A stretch of DNA of 64,000 bases from Bog-756 sp963703145. Its GTDB lineage: Bacteria; Actinomycetota; Acidimicrobiia; Acidimicrobiales; RAAP-2. Positions within the stretch are counted from its first letter, which is position 1; each line of letters starts with the position of its first letter. A program made the position numbers and the translations under genes. The notes below the pieces were generated by a model. That model was not told where the DNA came from and did no database searches. It worked only from the letters and a program-made list of their open reading frames with translations. The stretch is taken from NCBI GenBank assembly GCA_963703145.1, contig OY969793.1:3162001-3226000 (forward strand). The letters are read 5' to 3'. Below are positions 20,786-29,222 of this stretch, one piece after another.

Positions 20786-20798
20786 GCCACACTGTGGC
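20786..20798. repeat. Perfect 13-nt palindrome before the CoA-transferase
   Basis: GCCACA-C-TGTGGC lies immediately upstream of ATG 20800 in the divergent gap. It is a candidate operator. Its core resembles the inverted repeat at the desaturase promoter (both begin TGCCACAC). Confidence 0.4.
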
Positions 20799-20799
20799 C

Positions 20800-22104
20800 A
20801 TGCCGCCCGTCTTCTGCACCCCTGAGGAGGCTGTGGCCTACATCCAGCCCCGTGACACCGTCGGGTTCGGCCTCGGCCCGGCCAACCCGGACGCCTTTTT
20901 GACCGCGCTGGGCGGCCGGGACGACTGGGAGCACCTGGTCTTCGGCGGGGCCCTGTTGCTCGGGTACTACCCGGTGATGACCCATCCCAACGTGTCCTAC
21001 CGCTCGGGCTTCTTCGGGCCGGCGGAACGGATCATGCTGGCCGAGGGGGCCAACATCGAACTGGTCCCGGGGGGATTCCGTCAGTTCGCCCCCATCCTGC
21101 GCCGCTTCGCCCCGAGGGTGATGACCGCCCAGGCCGCGCCCCCAGGGCCGGAGGGCACCGTCAATCTCTCCCTCCACCTGGGCGCCACCCGCGACGAGCT
21201 GGTCATGGCCGGCCAGGACCCCGACCGCCTCCTGGTCGTCGAGGTCAACCCCAACCTGCCCCGGACGTGCTCCCTGCCCCCGGAGTACGCCAATACCATC
21301 GACCTCGACCTCATCGACGTGGTGGTCGAGGCGGACGGCACCCCCTATGCGCTGCCCGAGGCCGCACCCGACGAGATCGACGAGTCCATCGCGGCATTGG
21401 CCCGCTCGTTCATCGTCGACACCGCCACCCTCCAGATTGGCATCGGTGCGGTCCCCAACATGGTGGCGTCGCAGCTGGCGGCCGGATCGGGTGGCTCCTA
21501 CGGCGTCCACAGCGAGATGTTCACCGACGGCCTCATGCGCCTGCACGAGGCCGGCAAGGTCACCAACGACGCCAAGACCCTGTTCAACGGGGTCTCGATC
21601 ACCACCTTCGCCCTCGGCTCGGCCGAGCTCTACCGGTGGCTGGACGGGAACGAGCAGGTGGCGTTCGTGCCGGTCCACGTGGTCAATGACCCGTCGATCA
21701 TCGCCCGGAACCACTCGTTCATCTCCATCAACGGGGCGCTGTCGGTGGACCTCTACGGCCAGGTGGTGGCCGACCACATCGACGGCAAGCAGATCTCAGG
21801 GGTCGGTGGACACGAGGACTTCGTGGCCGCCGCCGAGCTCCGGCTGGACGACCACTCGCTGATCTGCCTGCGGTCCACCGCCGAGGTGGAGGGGACCACC
21901 CGCTCCCGGATCGTGCCCGTGCTGCCCGAGGGGTCGGTGGTCTCGACGCCTCGCCACCACACCGGCGTGGTCATCACCGAGTACGGCGCGGCCGACCTGT
22001 CCGGGCTGACCGTCCGCGAGCGGGCCATGGCCTTGGCCGGCATCGCCCACCCCGACTTCCGTGCCGGGCTGGCCGACGTGGCCGCCCGCCTCGGCCGCTC
22101 CTGA
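20800..22104 (+). CDS. Acetyl-CoA hydrolase/CoA-transferase family protein
   Basis: A 434-residue protein of the Cat1/4-hydroxybutyrate CoA-transferase family. The C-terminal half has GIGAVPN and the catalytic-Glu region YGVHSEMFTDGLMRLH, followed by GVGGHEDF. Such enzymes move CoA between acyl groups, or hydrolyse acyl-CoA. ATG 20800 is used; GTG 20794 is an alternative two codons upstream. The gene is slightly shorter than the full family but both halves are present. It is divergent from the F420-type gene and may share its regulation through the palindrome. Confidence 0.87.
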   Translation: MPPVFCTPEEAVAYIQPRDTVGFGLGPANPDAFLTALGGRDDWEHLVFGGALLLGYYPVMTHPNVSYRSGFFGPAERIMLAEGANIELVPGGFRQFAPILRRFAPRVMTAQAAPPGPEGTVNLSLHLGATRDELVMAGQDPDRLLVVEVNPNLPRTCSLPPEYANTIDLDLIDVVVEADGTPYALPEAAPDEIDESIAALARSFIVDTATLQIGIGAVPNMVASQLAAGSGGSYGVHSEMFTDGLMRLHEAGKVTNDAKTLFNGVSITTFALGSAELYRWLDGNEQVAFVPVHVVNDPSIIARNHSFISINGALSVDLYGQVVADHIDGKQISGVGGHEDFVAAAELRLDDHSLICLRSTAEVEGTTRSRIVPVLPEGSVVSTPRHHTGVVITEYGAADLSGLTVRERAMALAGIAHPDFRAGLADVAARLGRS

Positions 22105-22108
22105 TCCG

Positions 22109-22924
22109 TTGGCCACCGGGGATGGTCGGGCCACCTTGACCCTCGCCACGTTCAACACCCACATGGGCGTGGACGGTTGGGGGCGGGCCTACGACCTGGT
22201 GGGCGAGTGCCGCGACCTGCACGCCGACCTCCTGGTCCTCCAGGAGTCCTTCGCCCCCGATGGCGACGGCGCCAGCACGGCCCGACGTGTGGCCGACGAG
22301 TTGGGTTATCAGCTGGTGGCCGAGGTCGGGCTGTCACGGGCCAAGCGCTTCGAGCCGGTGGCGACCACCTCGACCCGCTGGTCCCCCTGGCCCAGCCCCC
22401 TGCGCCAGGCCTTCCGGCTGGACGGCGAACGCTGGCGATCGGGTGACCGGGCGCCGAAGCGTCCCTACGTGCGAGGCCAGTGGGGTCTGGCGCTGCTGGC
22501 CCGGGTGCCGGTGAGCGGGGTCGCGGTGCTCCACCTCGACCAGCTGCGGAGGGACCCGGCCCGCCGGGCCGTGATCACCTGCTCCACGACCCTGGCGGGT
22601 CGCACCGTGGCGGTCTTCGGCACCCACATGTCCCACATCACCCACGGCTCCCGGGCCCAGTACCGCCAGCTGGCCGGTTTCCTGCCCCACCCCGACACCG
22701 CCGCCGTCCTGGCCGGGGACATGAACCTGTGGGGACCCCCGGTCAACTCGTACTTCCCGGCCTGGCGACGGGCTGTCACCGGCAGGACGTGGCCGGCCCA
22801 CCGCCCCCACAGTCAGCTGGACCACGTGCTCATCACCCCTCCGCTCTCGGTCGTCTCGTCCCGGGTGGCCGGCCGGTCGGGATCCGACCACCGGCCGGTG
22901 GTCGCCACCCTCGCCCTGGCCTGA
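22109..22924 (+). CDS. Endonuclease/exonuclease/phosphatase family protein
   Basis: About 271 residues with the metal-dependent EEP fold. Motifs in order are ATFNTHMG, LLVLQES (catalytic Glu), GTHMSH, AGDMNLW (Asp/Asn), QLDHVLI and GSDHRPVVATL (catalytic His). It could act on DNA, RNA or a phospholipid head group; no signal peptide points to a location. The start is poorly determined: TTG 22109, TTG 22136, or GTG 22061 inside the preceding gene are all possible and none has a clear Shine-Dalgarno. It is probably translated from the CoA-transferase transcript. Confidence 0.82.
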   Translation: MATGDGRATLTLATFNTHMGVDGWGRAYDLVGECRDLHADLLVLQESFAPDGDGASTARRVADELGYQLVAEVGLSRAKRFEPVATTSTRWSPWPSPLRQAFRLDGERWRSGDRAPKRPYVRGQWGLALLARVPVSGVAVLHLDQLRRDPARRAVITCSTTLAGRTVAVFGTHMSHITHGSRAQYRQLAGFLPHPDTAAVLAGDMNLWGPPVNSYFPAWRRAVTGRTWPAHRPHSQLDHVLITPPLSVVSSRVAGRSGSDHRPVVATLALA

Positions 22925-22955
22925 GTCGGTCGGGAACCGAACGGGCGGGCCGCAG

Positions 22956-22961
22956 TAGCGT
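22956..22961 (+). promoter_or_regulatory. -10 element, leaderless type
   Basis: TAGCGT ends 6 nt before ATG 22968, placing transcription start at the start codon. GGAACC lies 17 bp upstream (22933-22938). Confidence 0.5.
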
Positions 22962-22967
22962 CGATGC

Positions 22968-23756
22968 ATGGCTGACACCCTTGACGACTTCGAACCGTCC
23001 ACCTTCACCGCCGATGGCACCACCCGGGCTATCTACCGGACCGGTTCCGGCCCGGCGGTCATCGTCATCAGCGAGATACCCGGGATCACACCCCTGGTCG
23101 CCGAGTTCGGGCGCAAGGTGGCAGCAGCCGGGCTGACGGCGGTGCTCCCCCACATGTTCGGGGACGACGGGCGGGCCCCATCGGCCGGCTACGCCCTGTC
23201 GTCGATCACCAAGGCCTGCGTCGCCAAGGAGTTCACCGTGCTGGCCATGCGGCGGACCAGCCCGGTCATCGGTTGGCTCCGGGCCCTGGCCCGAGACGAG
23301 CACCATCGGTGCGGCGGCACGGGCGTGGGGGCGGTGGGCATGTGCTTCACCGGGGGCTTCGCCCTCGGCATGATGGTCGACGACGCGGTGGTGGCCCCGG
23401 TGCTCAGCCAGCCGTCCCTCCCGTTCCCTGTCTCGAAGTCCCGTCGCCGCGACGTCGGGCTCTCGGACGAAGACCTGGTCCGCGTGCAAGAGCGCGTGGC
23501 CGCCGGGTGCAGCGTGCTCGGCGTCCGCTTCAGCGGCGACAGCTTCAGCCCACCGGAGCGCTTCGAGCACCTCCGCGAGCTCCTGGGCGACGGGTTCATC
23601 GGGGTCGAGCTGGACTCGGCGCCTGGCAACGCGTTCGGCCACCGGAAGGCCGCCCACTCCGTCCTGACCGAGGACCTCGACGACCGACCCGGGACACCGA
23701 CGCGGGAGGCCCTCGACCAGGTCCTGGCCTTCTTCACCGAGCGGCTGACGGGGTGA
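22968..23756 (+). CDS. Dienelactone hydrolase family protein
   Basis: A 262-residue alpha/beta hydrolase with a cysteine nucleophile. GAVGMCFTGG carries Cys126, and FGHRKAAHSVLTEDL near residue 223 supplies the catalytic His. Family members hydrolyse lactones formed in aromatic ring cleavage, but many have unknown substrates. ATG 22968 follows a TAGCGT -10 by 6 nt. It overlaps the next hydrolase by GTGA, so they are coupled. The residues EDEHHRCGGTG form a polar loop just before the nucleophile. Confidence 0.86.
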   Translation: MADTLDDFEPSTFTADGTTRAIYRTGSGPAVIVISEIPGITPLVAEFGRKVAAAGLTAVLPHMFGDDGRAPSAGYALSSITKACVAKEFTVLAMRRTSPVIGWLRALARDEHHRCGGTGVGAVGMCFTGGFALGMMVDDAVVAPVLSQPSLPFPVSKSRRRDVGLSDEDLVRVQERVAAGCSVLGVRFSGDSFSPPERFEHLRELLGDGFIGVELDSAPGNAFGHRKAAHSVLTEDLDDRPGTPTREALDQVLAFFTERLTG

Positions 23757-24631
23757 GCGGACTGGCCGAGGCGTGGCGGGCCCGCGGCGACCACCGGACC
23801 CTGTGCGGGCACCAGATCTTCACCGTCGACGTGCCCTCCCGCAGCGACGAGCTCTGGCCGCCACTGCTCGTCCTGCACGGCTTCCCCACCTCGTCGTTCG
23901 ACTTCCAGGGAATCGTCGACCGGCTGGCCTCCCATCGCCGGGTGCTCCTCTTCGACATGCTCGGCTACGGGCTCTCGGACAAGCCGGACCGCGCCTACGA
24001 CTTCTCGCTCCAGGCCGACATCGCCGAGGCGTTCCTCGCCGACGTGGGGGTCGACCGGCTCGGCCTGTTGACCCATGACGTCGGGGACACCCTCGGGGGC
24101 GAGCTGCTGGCCCGTCAGCTCGAGGGCACCTGGGCCGCCACGGTCACCGACCGCACCATGGCCAACGGCAGCATCTACCACGAGATGGCCCGACTGAGTG
24201 TGGGCCAGGAGTTCTTGTTGGCCCTGCCCGACCAACGGCTGGCACCCGAGGCCGGCATCGACCGCGCCACGGTCCTTGCCGGCATCGCCGCCACCTTCAG
24301 CCCCGCCGTCTCGGTCTCCGAGGAGGAAGAGGCCGGCCAGTGGGAGATGATCGCCCACCACGACGGACAGCTCCTGTTGCCGCGCCTCATCCGCTACATC
24401 GAGGAGCGTCGCGCCCACGAGGGGCGGTTCACCGGGGCCATCGAAGCCCATGCCTCCCCGCTGGAGGTGGTCTGGGGGGTGGACGACCCCATCGCCGTGG
24501 TGGCCATGACCACGGCCCTGTGTCGGGACCGTGGCGACATCGGGCTGCATCTCCTCGACGGGGTCGGCCACTACCCCATGGTCGAGGCCCCCGACCGTTT
24601 CCTGGCGGCACTGGGATGGGCGCGCCCCTGA
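23753..24631 (+). CDS. Alpha/beta hydrolase with Asp nucleophile (epoxide hydrolase/haloalkane dehalogenase type)
   Basis: A 292-residue hydrolase starting at GTG 23753, coupled to the dienelactone hydrolase. LHGFPTSSFDF (41-51) is the oxyanion motif. LLTHDVGDTLGG has His108-Asp109 at the nucleophile elbow, where serine hydrolases have Ser. VWGVDDPIAV and GVGHYPMVEAP give acid and His. An Asp nucleophile is the hallmark of epoxide hydrolases and dehalogenases. A cap domain lies at about 135-215. The substrate is not known. Confidence 0.82.
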   Translation: MSGLAEAWRARGDHRTLCGHQIFTVDVPSRSDELWPPLLVLHGFPTSSFDFQGIVDRLASHRRVLLFDMLGYGLSDKPDRAYDFSLQADIAEAFLADVGVDRLGLLTHDVGDTLGGELLARQLEGTWAATVTDRTMANGSIYHEMARLSVGQEFLLALPDQRLAPEAGIDRATVLAGIAATFSPAVSVSEEEEAGQWEMIAHHDGQLLLPRLIRYIEERRAHEGRFTGAIEAHASPLEVVWGVDDPIAVVAMTTALCRDRGDIGLHLLDGVGHYPMVEAPDRFLAALGWARP

Positions 24632-24652
24632 GCCTTGGGCGATGAGTGCCGG

Positions 24653-25462
24653 TCAGGCCGCCACGGTTGCGATCACCTCGCCGTGGATGACGGCGAACCA
24701 ACCGTCGGGGGCCGCGGCCCACCGACGCCAGGCCGCGGCGAATGCCGACAGCGCGTCCGGTGTCGCGATCCCGTTGGCCACCAGCTGGTCGGCCATCGAC
24801 GACCGGGTGAAGCGCTCGGCCCACAGGTCGCCCCACCACTCCCGCTCCGTCGGCGTGGCGAAGCACCACACCGACGCCGACGGCGTCACGGTCTCGAAGT
24901 CGACAGCCTGTGCCCAGTGGAGCAACCGCCTCCCGGCGTCCCAGTTGGCCCCGTTGATCCGGGTCAGTGCCCCGTAGGCGTCGAGGGCTCGGGCGATCTC
25001 GGGCTCGTCGGGGAAAAACCGGAACGTCGGGTAGTCCGAGTCGCGCACGGCCACCAGCCCGCCGGGCCGGCACACCCGCCGCATCTCGGTGAGGGCAGCA
25101 ACCGGGTCACCCACGTGCTGGAGCACCTGGTGGGCGTGGACCACGTGGAACTCGCCGTCGTCGAAGCGGAGGGCGAAGACGTCGCCCACCTCGAAGGAGA
25201 CCGTCGGGAGGCCCGCCTGGCGGGCGGTCTGTGTGGCCTCGGCCACGACCTCCTCGGAGGCATCGACCCCGACCACCCGGCCGGGAGCCACGCGACGCGC
25301 CAGGTCACAGGTGATTGTGCCGGGCCCACAGCCCACGTCGAGGAGCGACATCGACGGACCGAGGTGGGCCAGGAGATAGCCCGCGGAGTTCTCGGCCGTC
25401 CGCCACCGGTGGGAGCGCAGGACGCTGTCGTGATGACCATGGGTGTAGGGGACGTCGGTCAT
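24653..25462 (-). CDS. SAM-dependent methyltransferase
   Basis: A 269-residue class I methyltransferase. Motif I is LLDVGCGPGTIT (about 40-51), motif II VVGVDASEE, and motif IV region HVVHAHQVLQHVGDP. The C-terminal part holds a Trp-rich stretch. Length and motifs suggest the ubiE/Methyltransf_11 type; the methyl acceptor cannot be told. It converges on the epoxide-hydrolase-type gene with a 21-bp gap. Start at ATG 25462 follows a run of G that could act as Shine-Dalgarno. Confidence 0.87.
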   Translation of the reverse strand: MTDVPYTHGHHDSVLRSHRWRTAENSAGYLLAHLGPSMSLLDVGCGPGTITCDLARRVAPGRVVGVDASEEVVAEATQTARQAGLPTVSFEVGDVFALRFDDGEFHVVHAHQVLQHVGDPVAALTEMRRVCRPGGLVAVRDSDYPTFRFFPDEPEIARALDAYGALTRINGANWDAGRRLLHWAQAVDFETVTPSASVWCFATPTEREWWGDLWAERFTRSSMADQLVANGIATPDALSAFAAAWRRWAAAPDGWFAVIHGEVIATVAA

Positions 25463-25538
25463 CCCCCCAGCATGAGGGCCAGGCGGCCCGAGGGCAAACG
25501 GGCGGGCGGGCTGGTGGTTGCGACAGGGGCGATCGGGC

Positions 25539-26009
25539 TCAGGCGGTCACACCCGGCACCGGCCGGCCGTCCTCCAGGTAGACGGTGGCCTCGGCGACCA
25601 GGCCTCGGCCCACCCGTCGACCCACCGGTCCGCTCAAGAGCCGGTCGGCCTCGTCCGGCGTCACCCACCGGTGCTCGCTGATCTCCTCGGACTGCAGCAC
25701 GATGCCTCGTCCCTCGTCCTCAGAGATCGAACCGCAGTCGAACAGGAAGCGGAGCCCGCCGGCACGATCGCGCTTGGGGCGGAGAAAGTCCACGCACACC
25801 AGACGGCCCGAGGTCACCGTGAGTCCGGTCTCCTCGAGCACCTCCCGGCGGCAGCCCTCCCACGGCGTCTCCCCGTCCGCCTCGATCTGGCCACCGGGGA
25901 TCGTCCAGCCCGACTTGTAGGTGGGTTTGAGGATCAACAGCCGCCCAGAGCCGTCGCGGATCACGCCTCCGGCAGAGGCGGGAATGCGGGGAAGGACGTA
26001 CTCGGACAT
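25539..26009 (-). CDS. Nudix hydrolase
   Basis: A 156-residue protein whose Nudix box reads GGQIEADGE, then seven residues, then REVLEETGL. There is one extra residue before the first Glu compared with the usual G-x5-E spacing. These enzymes remove nucleoside diphosphates linked to another moiety. It is divergent from the membrane protein at 26059 with a 49-bp gap. Substrate unknown. Confidence 0.88.
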   Translation of the reverse strand: MSEYVLPRIPASAGGVIRDGSGRLLILKPTYKSGWTIPGGQIEADGETPWEGCRREVLEETGLTVTSGRLVCVDFLRPKRDRAGGLRFLFDCGSISEDEGRGIVLQSEEISEHRWVTPDEADRLLSGPVGRRVGRGLVAEATVYLEDGRPVPGVTA

Positions 26010-26058
26010 GGCCTCATCATCACCGATGGGCCAACCGTTCCGGTGGCACTATCGGTCC

Positions 26059-26535
26059 ATGTCCCAACTCTTCGCCCACCGGCCCCACCCCTACATCGAG
26101 GAGCGCAAGGCCCACCCACCCCAGACCGTGGCCGACCAGCTGCCGACCTCCAGCGCGGCGGCCCGGTTCAACTCGTGGTTGGCCATCAAGATCACGACCG
26201 CGGTCGGGACCATGTGGTGCGCGTACGCGTTCGCACTCCTGGCGCTCATCAGCCTGCCGGACGCCATCCGGCACGGCCGCGCCACGATCATCTCGTGGAT
26301 CGCCCAGACGTTCTTGCAGCTGGTACTGCTGTCGATCATCATCGTGGGCCAGAACATCCTGAGTGCCGCCTCGGACAAGCGGTCACAGGCCACCTACAAG
26401 GACGCCGAGGCGGTCCTCCACGAATCCCTCGAGATCCAGGCCCACCTCGAGGCGCAGGACCGTGCCATCGAGCAGATCCTGGCCCAACTGGGTACCTCGG
26501 TTCCCCCGCAGTCACCGCTCCCGCCTCCAACCTGA
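26059..26535 (+). CDS. DUF1003-like membrane protein
   Basis: A 158-residue protein with two membrane helices (about 48-68 and 83-105) followed by a helical, charged C-terminal stretch with coiled-coil character. IKITTAVGTMWCAYAF and LLSIIIVGQN resemble DUF1003 proteins. ATG 26059 is chosen as it begins the family core; a CACTAT hexamer ends 6 nt before it, so translation may be leaderless. It is divergent from the Nudix gene and converges on dnaB. Function is unknown in this family. Confidence 0.75.
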   Translation: MSQLFAHRPHPYIEERKAHPPQTVADQLPTSSAAARFNSWLAIKITTAVGTMWCAYAFALLALISLPDAIRHGRATIISWIAQTFLQLVLLSIIIVGQNILSAASDKRSQATYKDAEAVLHESLEIQAHLEAQDRAIEQILAQLGTSVPPQSPLPPPT

Positions 26536-26567
26536 TCGTCGATCAGCCAGCCGACTCGTCGGGAGGG

Positions 26568-27956
26568 CTACACCTTGGCCATGTTGTCGAACCGGGTCTG
26601 GTTGCCGATGAAGGCCAGTCGCTTCACCCCGGTCGGCCCGTTGCGGTGCTTGGCCACGATGACCTCGGCGATGCCCTGGGTCTCGGTCGAGTCCGGGTTG
26701 TAGATCTCGTCCCGGTACAAGAACAGCACGACGTCGGAGTCCTGCTCGATCGAGCCGGATTCACGAAGGTCGGCGAGCATGGGCCGCTTGTCCTGGCGCA
26801 TCTCGAGGCCGCGGGACAGCTGGGACAGGGCCACGACCGGGACCTCGAGCTCACGGGCCAGGATCTTCAGGCCACGGCTGATCTCGGACACCTCCACCTG
26901 GCGGTTCTCGGCACCGTGACGCCCAGTCATCAGCTGCAGGTAGTCCACGACCACCAGGCCCAGACCGACCCGACTCTTCAGCCGTCGGGCCCGGGCGCGG
27001 ATGTCCATGACCGTCAGGTTCGGGTTGTCGTCGATATAGATGGGCGCCTCGCTCATCCGGCTGATGGCGTTGCCGACCTTGGCCCAGTCCGCCTCGCGCA
27101 GGTTGCCGGTGCGCATGCGGTTGGCATCGACCCGGGCCTCGGAGCCGAGGAGGCGCTGGGTCAACTCCATATGGCTCATCTCCAGGGAGAACAGCAGGGT
27201 CGGGACCTGCAGCTTGATGCCGGCGTGGGCCACCATGCCGAGGGCAAAGGCGGTCTTGCCCATGGCGGGGCGCGCCCCGACCACGATCAGGTTGGAGGGC
27301 TGGAGGCCGGACAGCTGCTCGTCGAGGTCGACGTAGCCGGTGGCCAGCCCGGTGATGGCGTCGCCCTGGTCATAGAGGCGCTGCAGGTGGTCGAGGCCCT
27401 GGCCCAGGAGGTCCCGCAGGGGGGTCATCGAGTCCACCACGCGTCGCTGGGCGACCTCGAAGACCAGGCTCTCGGCCCGGTCGAGGACCTCGGAGACATC
27501 CTCGGGCAGGCTGTAGCCGAGCTCGGAGATCTCGCCCGCCACGGACACCAGACGGCGGAGCAGCGCCAACTCCTCGATGATCTTGGCGTAGTACTCGGCA
27601 TTCCCGATCGAGGGGGTGTTGGCCTGGAGTGACACGAACACCGACGGGTCGCCGATGCTCTCCAACAGGCCCCGTCGGCGCAGCTCGTCGGTGACCGTCA
27701 CCCAGTCGGCGGGCTCGCCGTCGCTGAACAGCGAGGTGATGGCCGAGAAGATGTGGCCGTGCGAGGACTTGTAGAAGTCCTCGGGCTTGCAGACCTCCAT
27801 GGCGGTGGCAATGGCGTCGCGGGAGAGCAGCATGGCTCCGAGCAGCGACTCCTCGGCCTCGAGGTTGTGGGGTGGCACCCGGCCGGCCTGGCCCCCCGAA
27901 CCCCCCACCGGGGACATGAGGCGTCGGGGGCGGGTGTCTTCGAATGCTTGAACCAT
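26568..27956 (-). CDS. dnaB: Replicative DNA helicase DnaB
   Basis: A 462-residue hexameric helicase that unwinds the fork. N-terminal domain begins at PPHNLEAEESLLGAMLL, linker at about 155-190, then the RecA-like ATPase with Walker A GARPAMGKTAF, LFSLEM, and VVVDYLQLM. No intein interrupts it, although many actinobacterial DnaBs carry one. Follows rpsF-ssb-rpsR-rplI in order but is separated from rplI by 261 bp. An alternative start lies at the ATG 14 codons in. Confidence 0.96.
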   Translation of the reverse strand: MVQAFEDTRPRRLMSPVGGSGGQAGRVPPHNLEAEESLLGAMLLSRDAIATAMEVCKPEDFYKSSHGHIFSAITSLFSDGEPADWVTVTDELRRRGLLESIGDPSVFVSLQANTPSIGNAEYYAKIIEELALLRRLVSVAGEISELGYSLPEDVSEVLDRAESLVFEVAQRRVVDSMTPLRDLLGQGLDHLQRLYDQGDAITGLATGYVDLDEQLSGLQPSNLIVVGARPAMGKTAFALGMVAHAGIKLQVPTLLFSLEMSHMELTQRLLGSEARVDANRMRTGNLREADWAKVGNAISRMSEAPIYIDDNPNLTVMDIRARARRLKSRVGLGLVVVDYLQLMTGRHGAENRQVEVSEISRGLKILARELEVPVVALSQLSRGLEMRQDKRPMLADLRESGSIEQDSDVVLFLYRDEIYNPDSTETQGIAEVIVAKHRNGPTGVKRLAFIGNQTRFDNMAKV

Positions 27957-27983
27957 GGCCCGTCAACCCTCGCCGATCTGCCC

Positions 27984-28179
27984 TGTGGAAGGTAAGCCCC
28001 TCTTGTTGGGGAAATAGGTACGACAGGGTGTGGATGAAGCGTGGACAACACGCTGTGCTCTGCGGACGCCGGAGGACATGGTCCCCATCATCCTCATCGG
28101 GTGTGACGGGAGACCGGTGGATAGGCCGGGACGTGCAGCTACCGGCGCACGACAGGAGAAGACACCGGCCTGTGGAGAA
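27984..28179 (-). promoter_or_regulatory. Cluster of DnaA-box-like sites upstream of dnaB
   Basis: In the 261-bp rplI-dnaB gap, minus-strand 9-mers TTCTCCACA (28179-28171) and TCATCCACA (28037-28029) each match TTATCCACA at 8 of 9. CTATCCACC and CCTTCCACA are weaker neighbours. All lie in the same orientation. This is suggestive of DnaA binding upstream of dnaB, not proof. Confidence 0.4.
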
Positions 28180-28217
28180 CGTCGGTCCCGGTCACCGTCC
28201 GGCGACCGTCACGTCGG

Positions 28218-28664
28218 TCAGCTTTCTGCGACGACGTCCACGGTCAGTTCGAAGACGACGCCACCGACCAGCTCCACGCGCACGCTGTGCTCGCCCACGG
28301 TCTTGATCGGCTCGTCGAGCACCAGGTCCTTGCGGTCCACGACGGCACCGGTCTGGGTCTCGACCCGGCGCACGATGTCTGCCGACGAGATGGAGCCGAA
28401 CAGCCGCTCGCCGGTGGCGCGGGCCGAGATGGTGATCACATTGCCCACCAGGGTCCGGGCCACGGTCTCGGACGACTCCCGATCTCGAGCGTCGCGGAGG
28501 TCCCGCGATCGCCGCATGGCCGCGGCCTGGTCCTCGATCCCGGCGGTGGCCACGATGGCCTTGCCGGCCGGCAGGAGGTGGTTGCGGGCGAAGCCGCCGG
28601 AGACGTCGATGATGTCGCCGCGCTTGCCGACGCCGTCGATGTCACTGCGCAGGAGGACCTTCAT
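28218..28664 (-). CDS. rplI: 50S ribosomal protein L9
   Basis: A 148-residue ribosomal protein of normal length with the signature GDIIDVSGGFARNHLLPAGK near residue 16 and a C-terminal domain from about 70. Third gene after ssb and rpsR in the usual order, with a 1-bp gap to rpsR. ATG 28664. Confidence 0.97.
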   Translation of the reverse strand: MKVLLRSDIDGVGKRGDIIDVSGGFARNHLLPAGKAIVATAGIEDQAAAMRRSRDLRDARDRESSETVARTLVGNVITISARATGERLFGSISSADIVRRVETQTGAVVDRKDLVLDEPIKTVGEHSVRVELVGGVVFELTVDVVAES

Positions 28665-28665
28665 G

Positions 28666-29220
28666 TCAGACCCCGTCCTCTTCGACTTCCTCGATGATGC
28701 TCTCGGTCACCGAGCCGTCACCGGTGCCGGTGACCTCCAGGACCTCCTCGATGAGGGTCTCCCCATCGGCGGAACCGGTCGGCGCCCCTGCGGGGGTCTG
28801 TCGGGGCGCGTCATCGGCCAGTGCCGTCGAGGTGGCATCGGCCGACAACGACCGCTCCTCGTCACGACGACCCCGTCCGCCACCGCCCTGACCGCCGTAG
28901 CCACCCTCGCGGCCACGACCGCCACCGCGACCTCCGGGGCGCTCCGTCGTGGTGCGCTGGGTATAGGGCAACAGGACCAGCTCACGGGCGGTCTTGATGG
29001 CGATGGCCACATCGCGCTGGTGCTGGGTGCAGTTGCCCGAGACCCGACGGGCCCGGATCTTGCCACGGTCGCTCATGTACTTGCGCAGCATGCCGACATC
29101 CTTGTAGTCGACCCACTCGACGCGGTCCTTGCACAGGGCACACGGCTTCTTCTTGATGCGACGGCCGGTGTCTTTCGGGGCACGCCTGGTGGTGCCTCCA
29201 CGATCGTTGTTCCGTGCCAT
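28666..29220 (-). CDS. rpsR: 30S ribosomal protein S18 with a long C-terminal extension
   Basis: A 184-residue form of a protein usually of 70-95 residues. The S18 core is at about 22-89 and includes CALC (Cys27, Cys30), Cys64 and His67, a zinc-binding (C+) form. After residue 93 comes an Arg-Gly-rich stretch (94-120) and then an acidic region up to residue 184, ending in IIEEVEEDGV. The tail reads in the same frame without disruption, with rplI starting 1 bp after the stop, so it is not a frameshift artefact by eye. Its role is unknown. Confidence 0.93.
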   Translation of the reverse strand: MARNNDRGGTTRRAPKDTGRRIKKKPCALCKDRVEWVDYKDVGMLRKYMSDRGKIRARRVSGNCTQHQRDVAIAIKTARELVLLPYTQRTTTERPGGRGGGRGREGGYGGQGGGGRGRRDEERSLSADATSTALADDAPRQTPAGAPTGSADGETLIEEVLEVTGTGDGSVTESIIEEVEEDGV

Positions 29221-29222
29221 GA

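Noticed and set aside
20332..21777. Minus-strand frame of 481 codons opposite the CoA-transferase
   Set aside because: No domain and rich in Gly/His/Asp repeats typical of GC-rich antisense; the plus strand is a clear CoA-transferase.
26568..27956. Intein in DnaB
   Set aside because: The ATPase motifs follow one another at normal spacing with no inserted domain; the same holds for gyrB and the visible part of gyrA.
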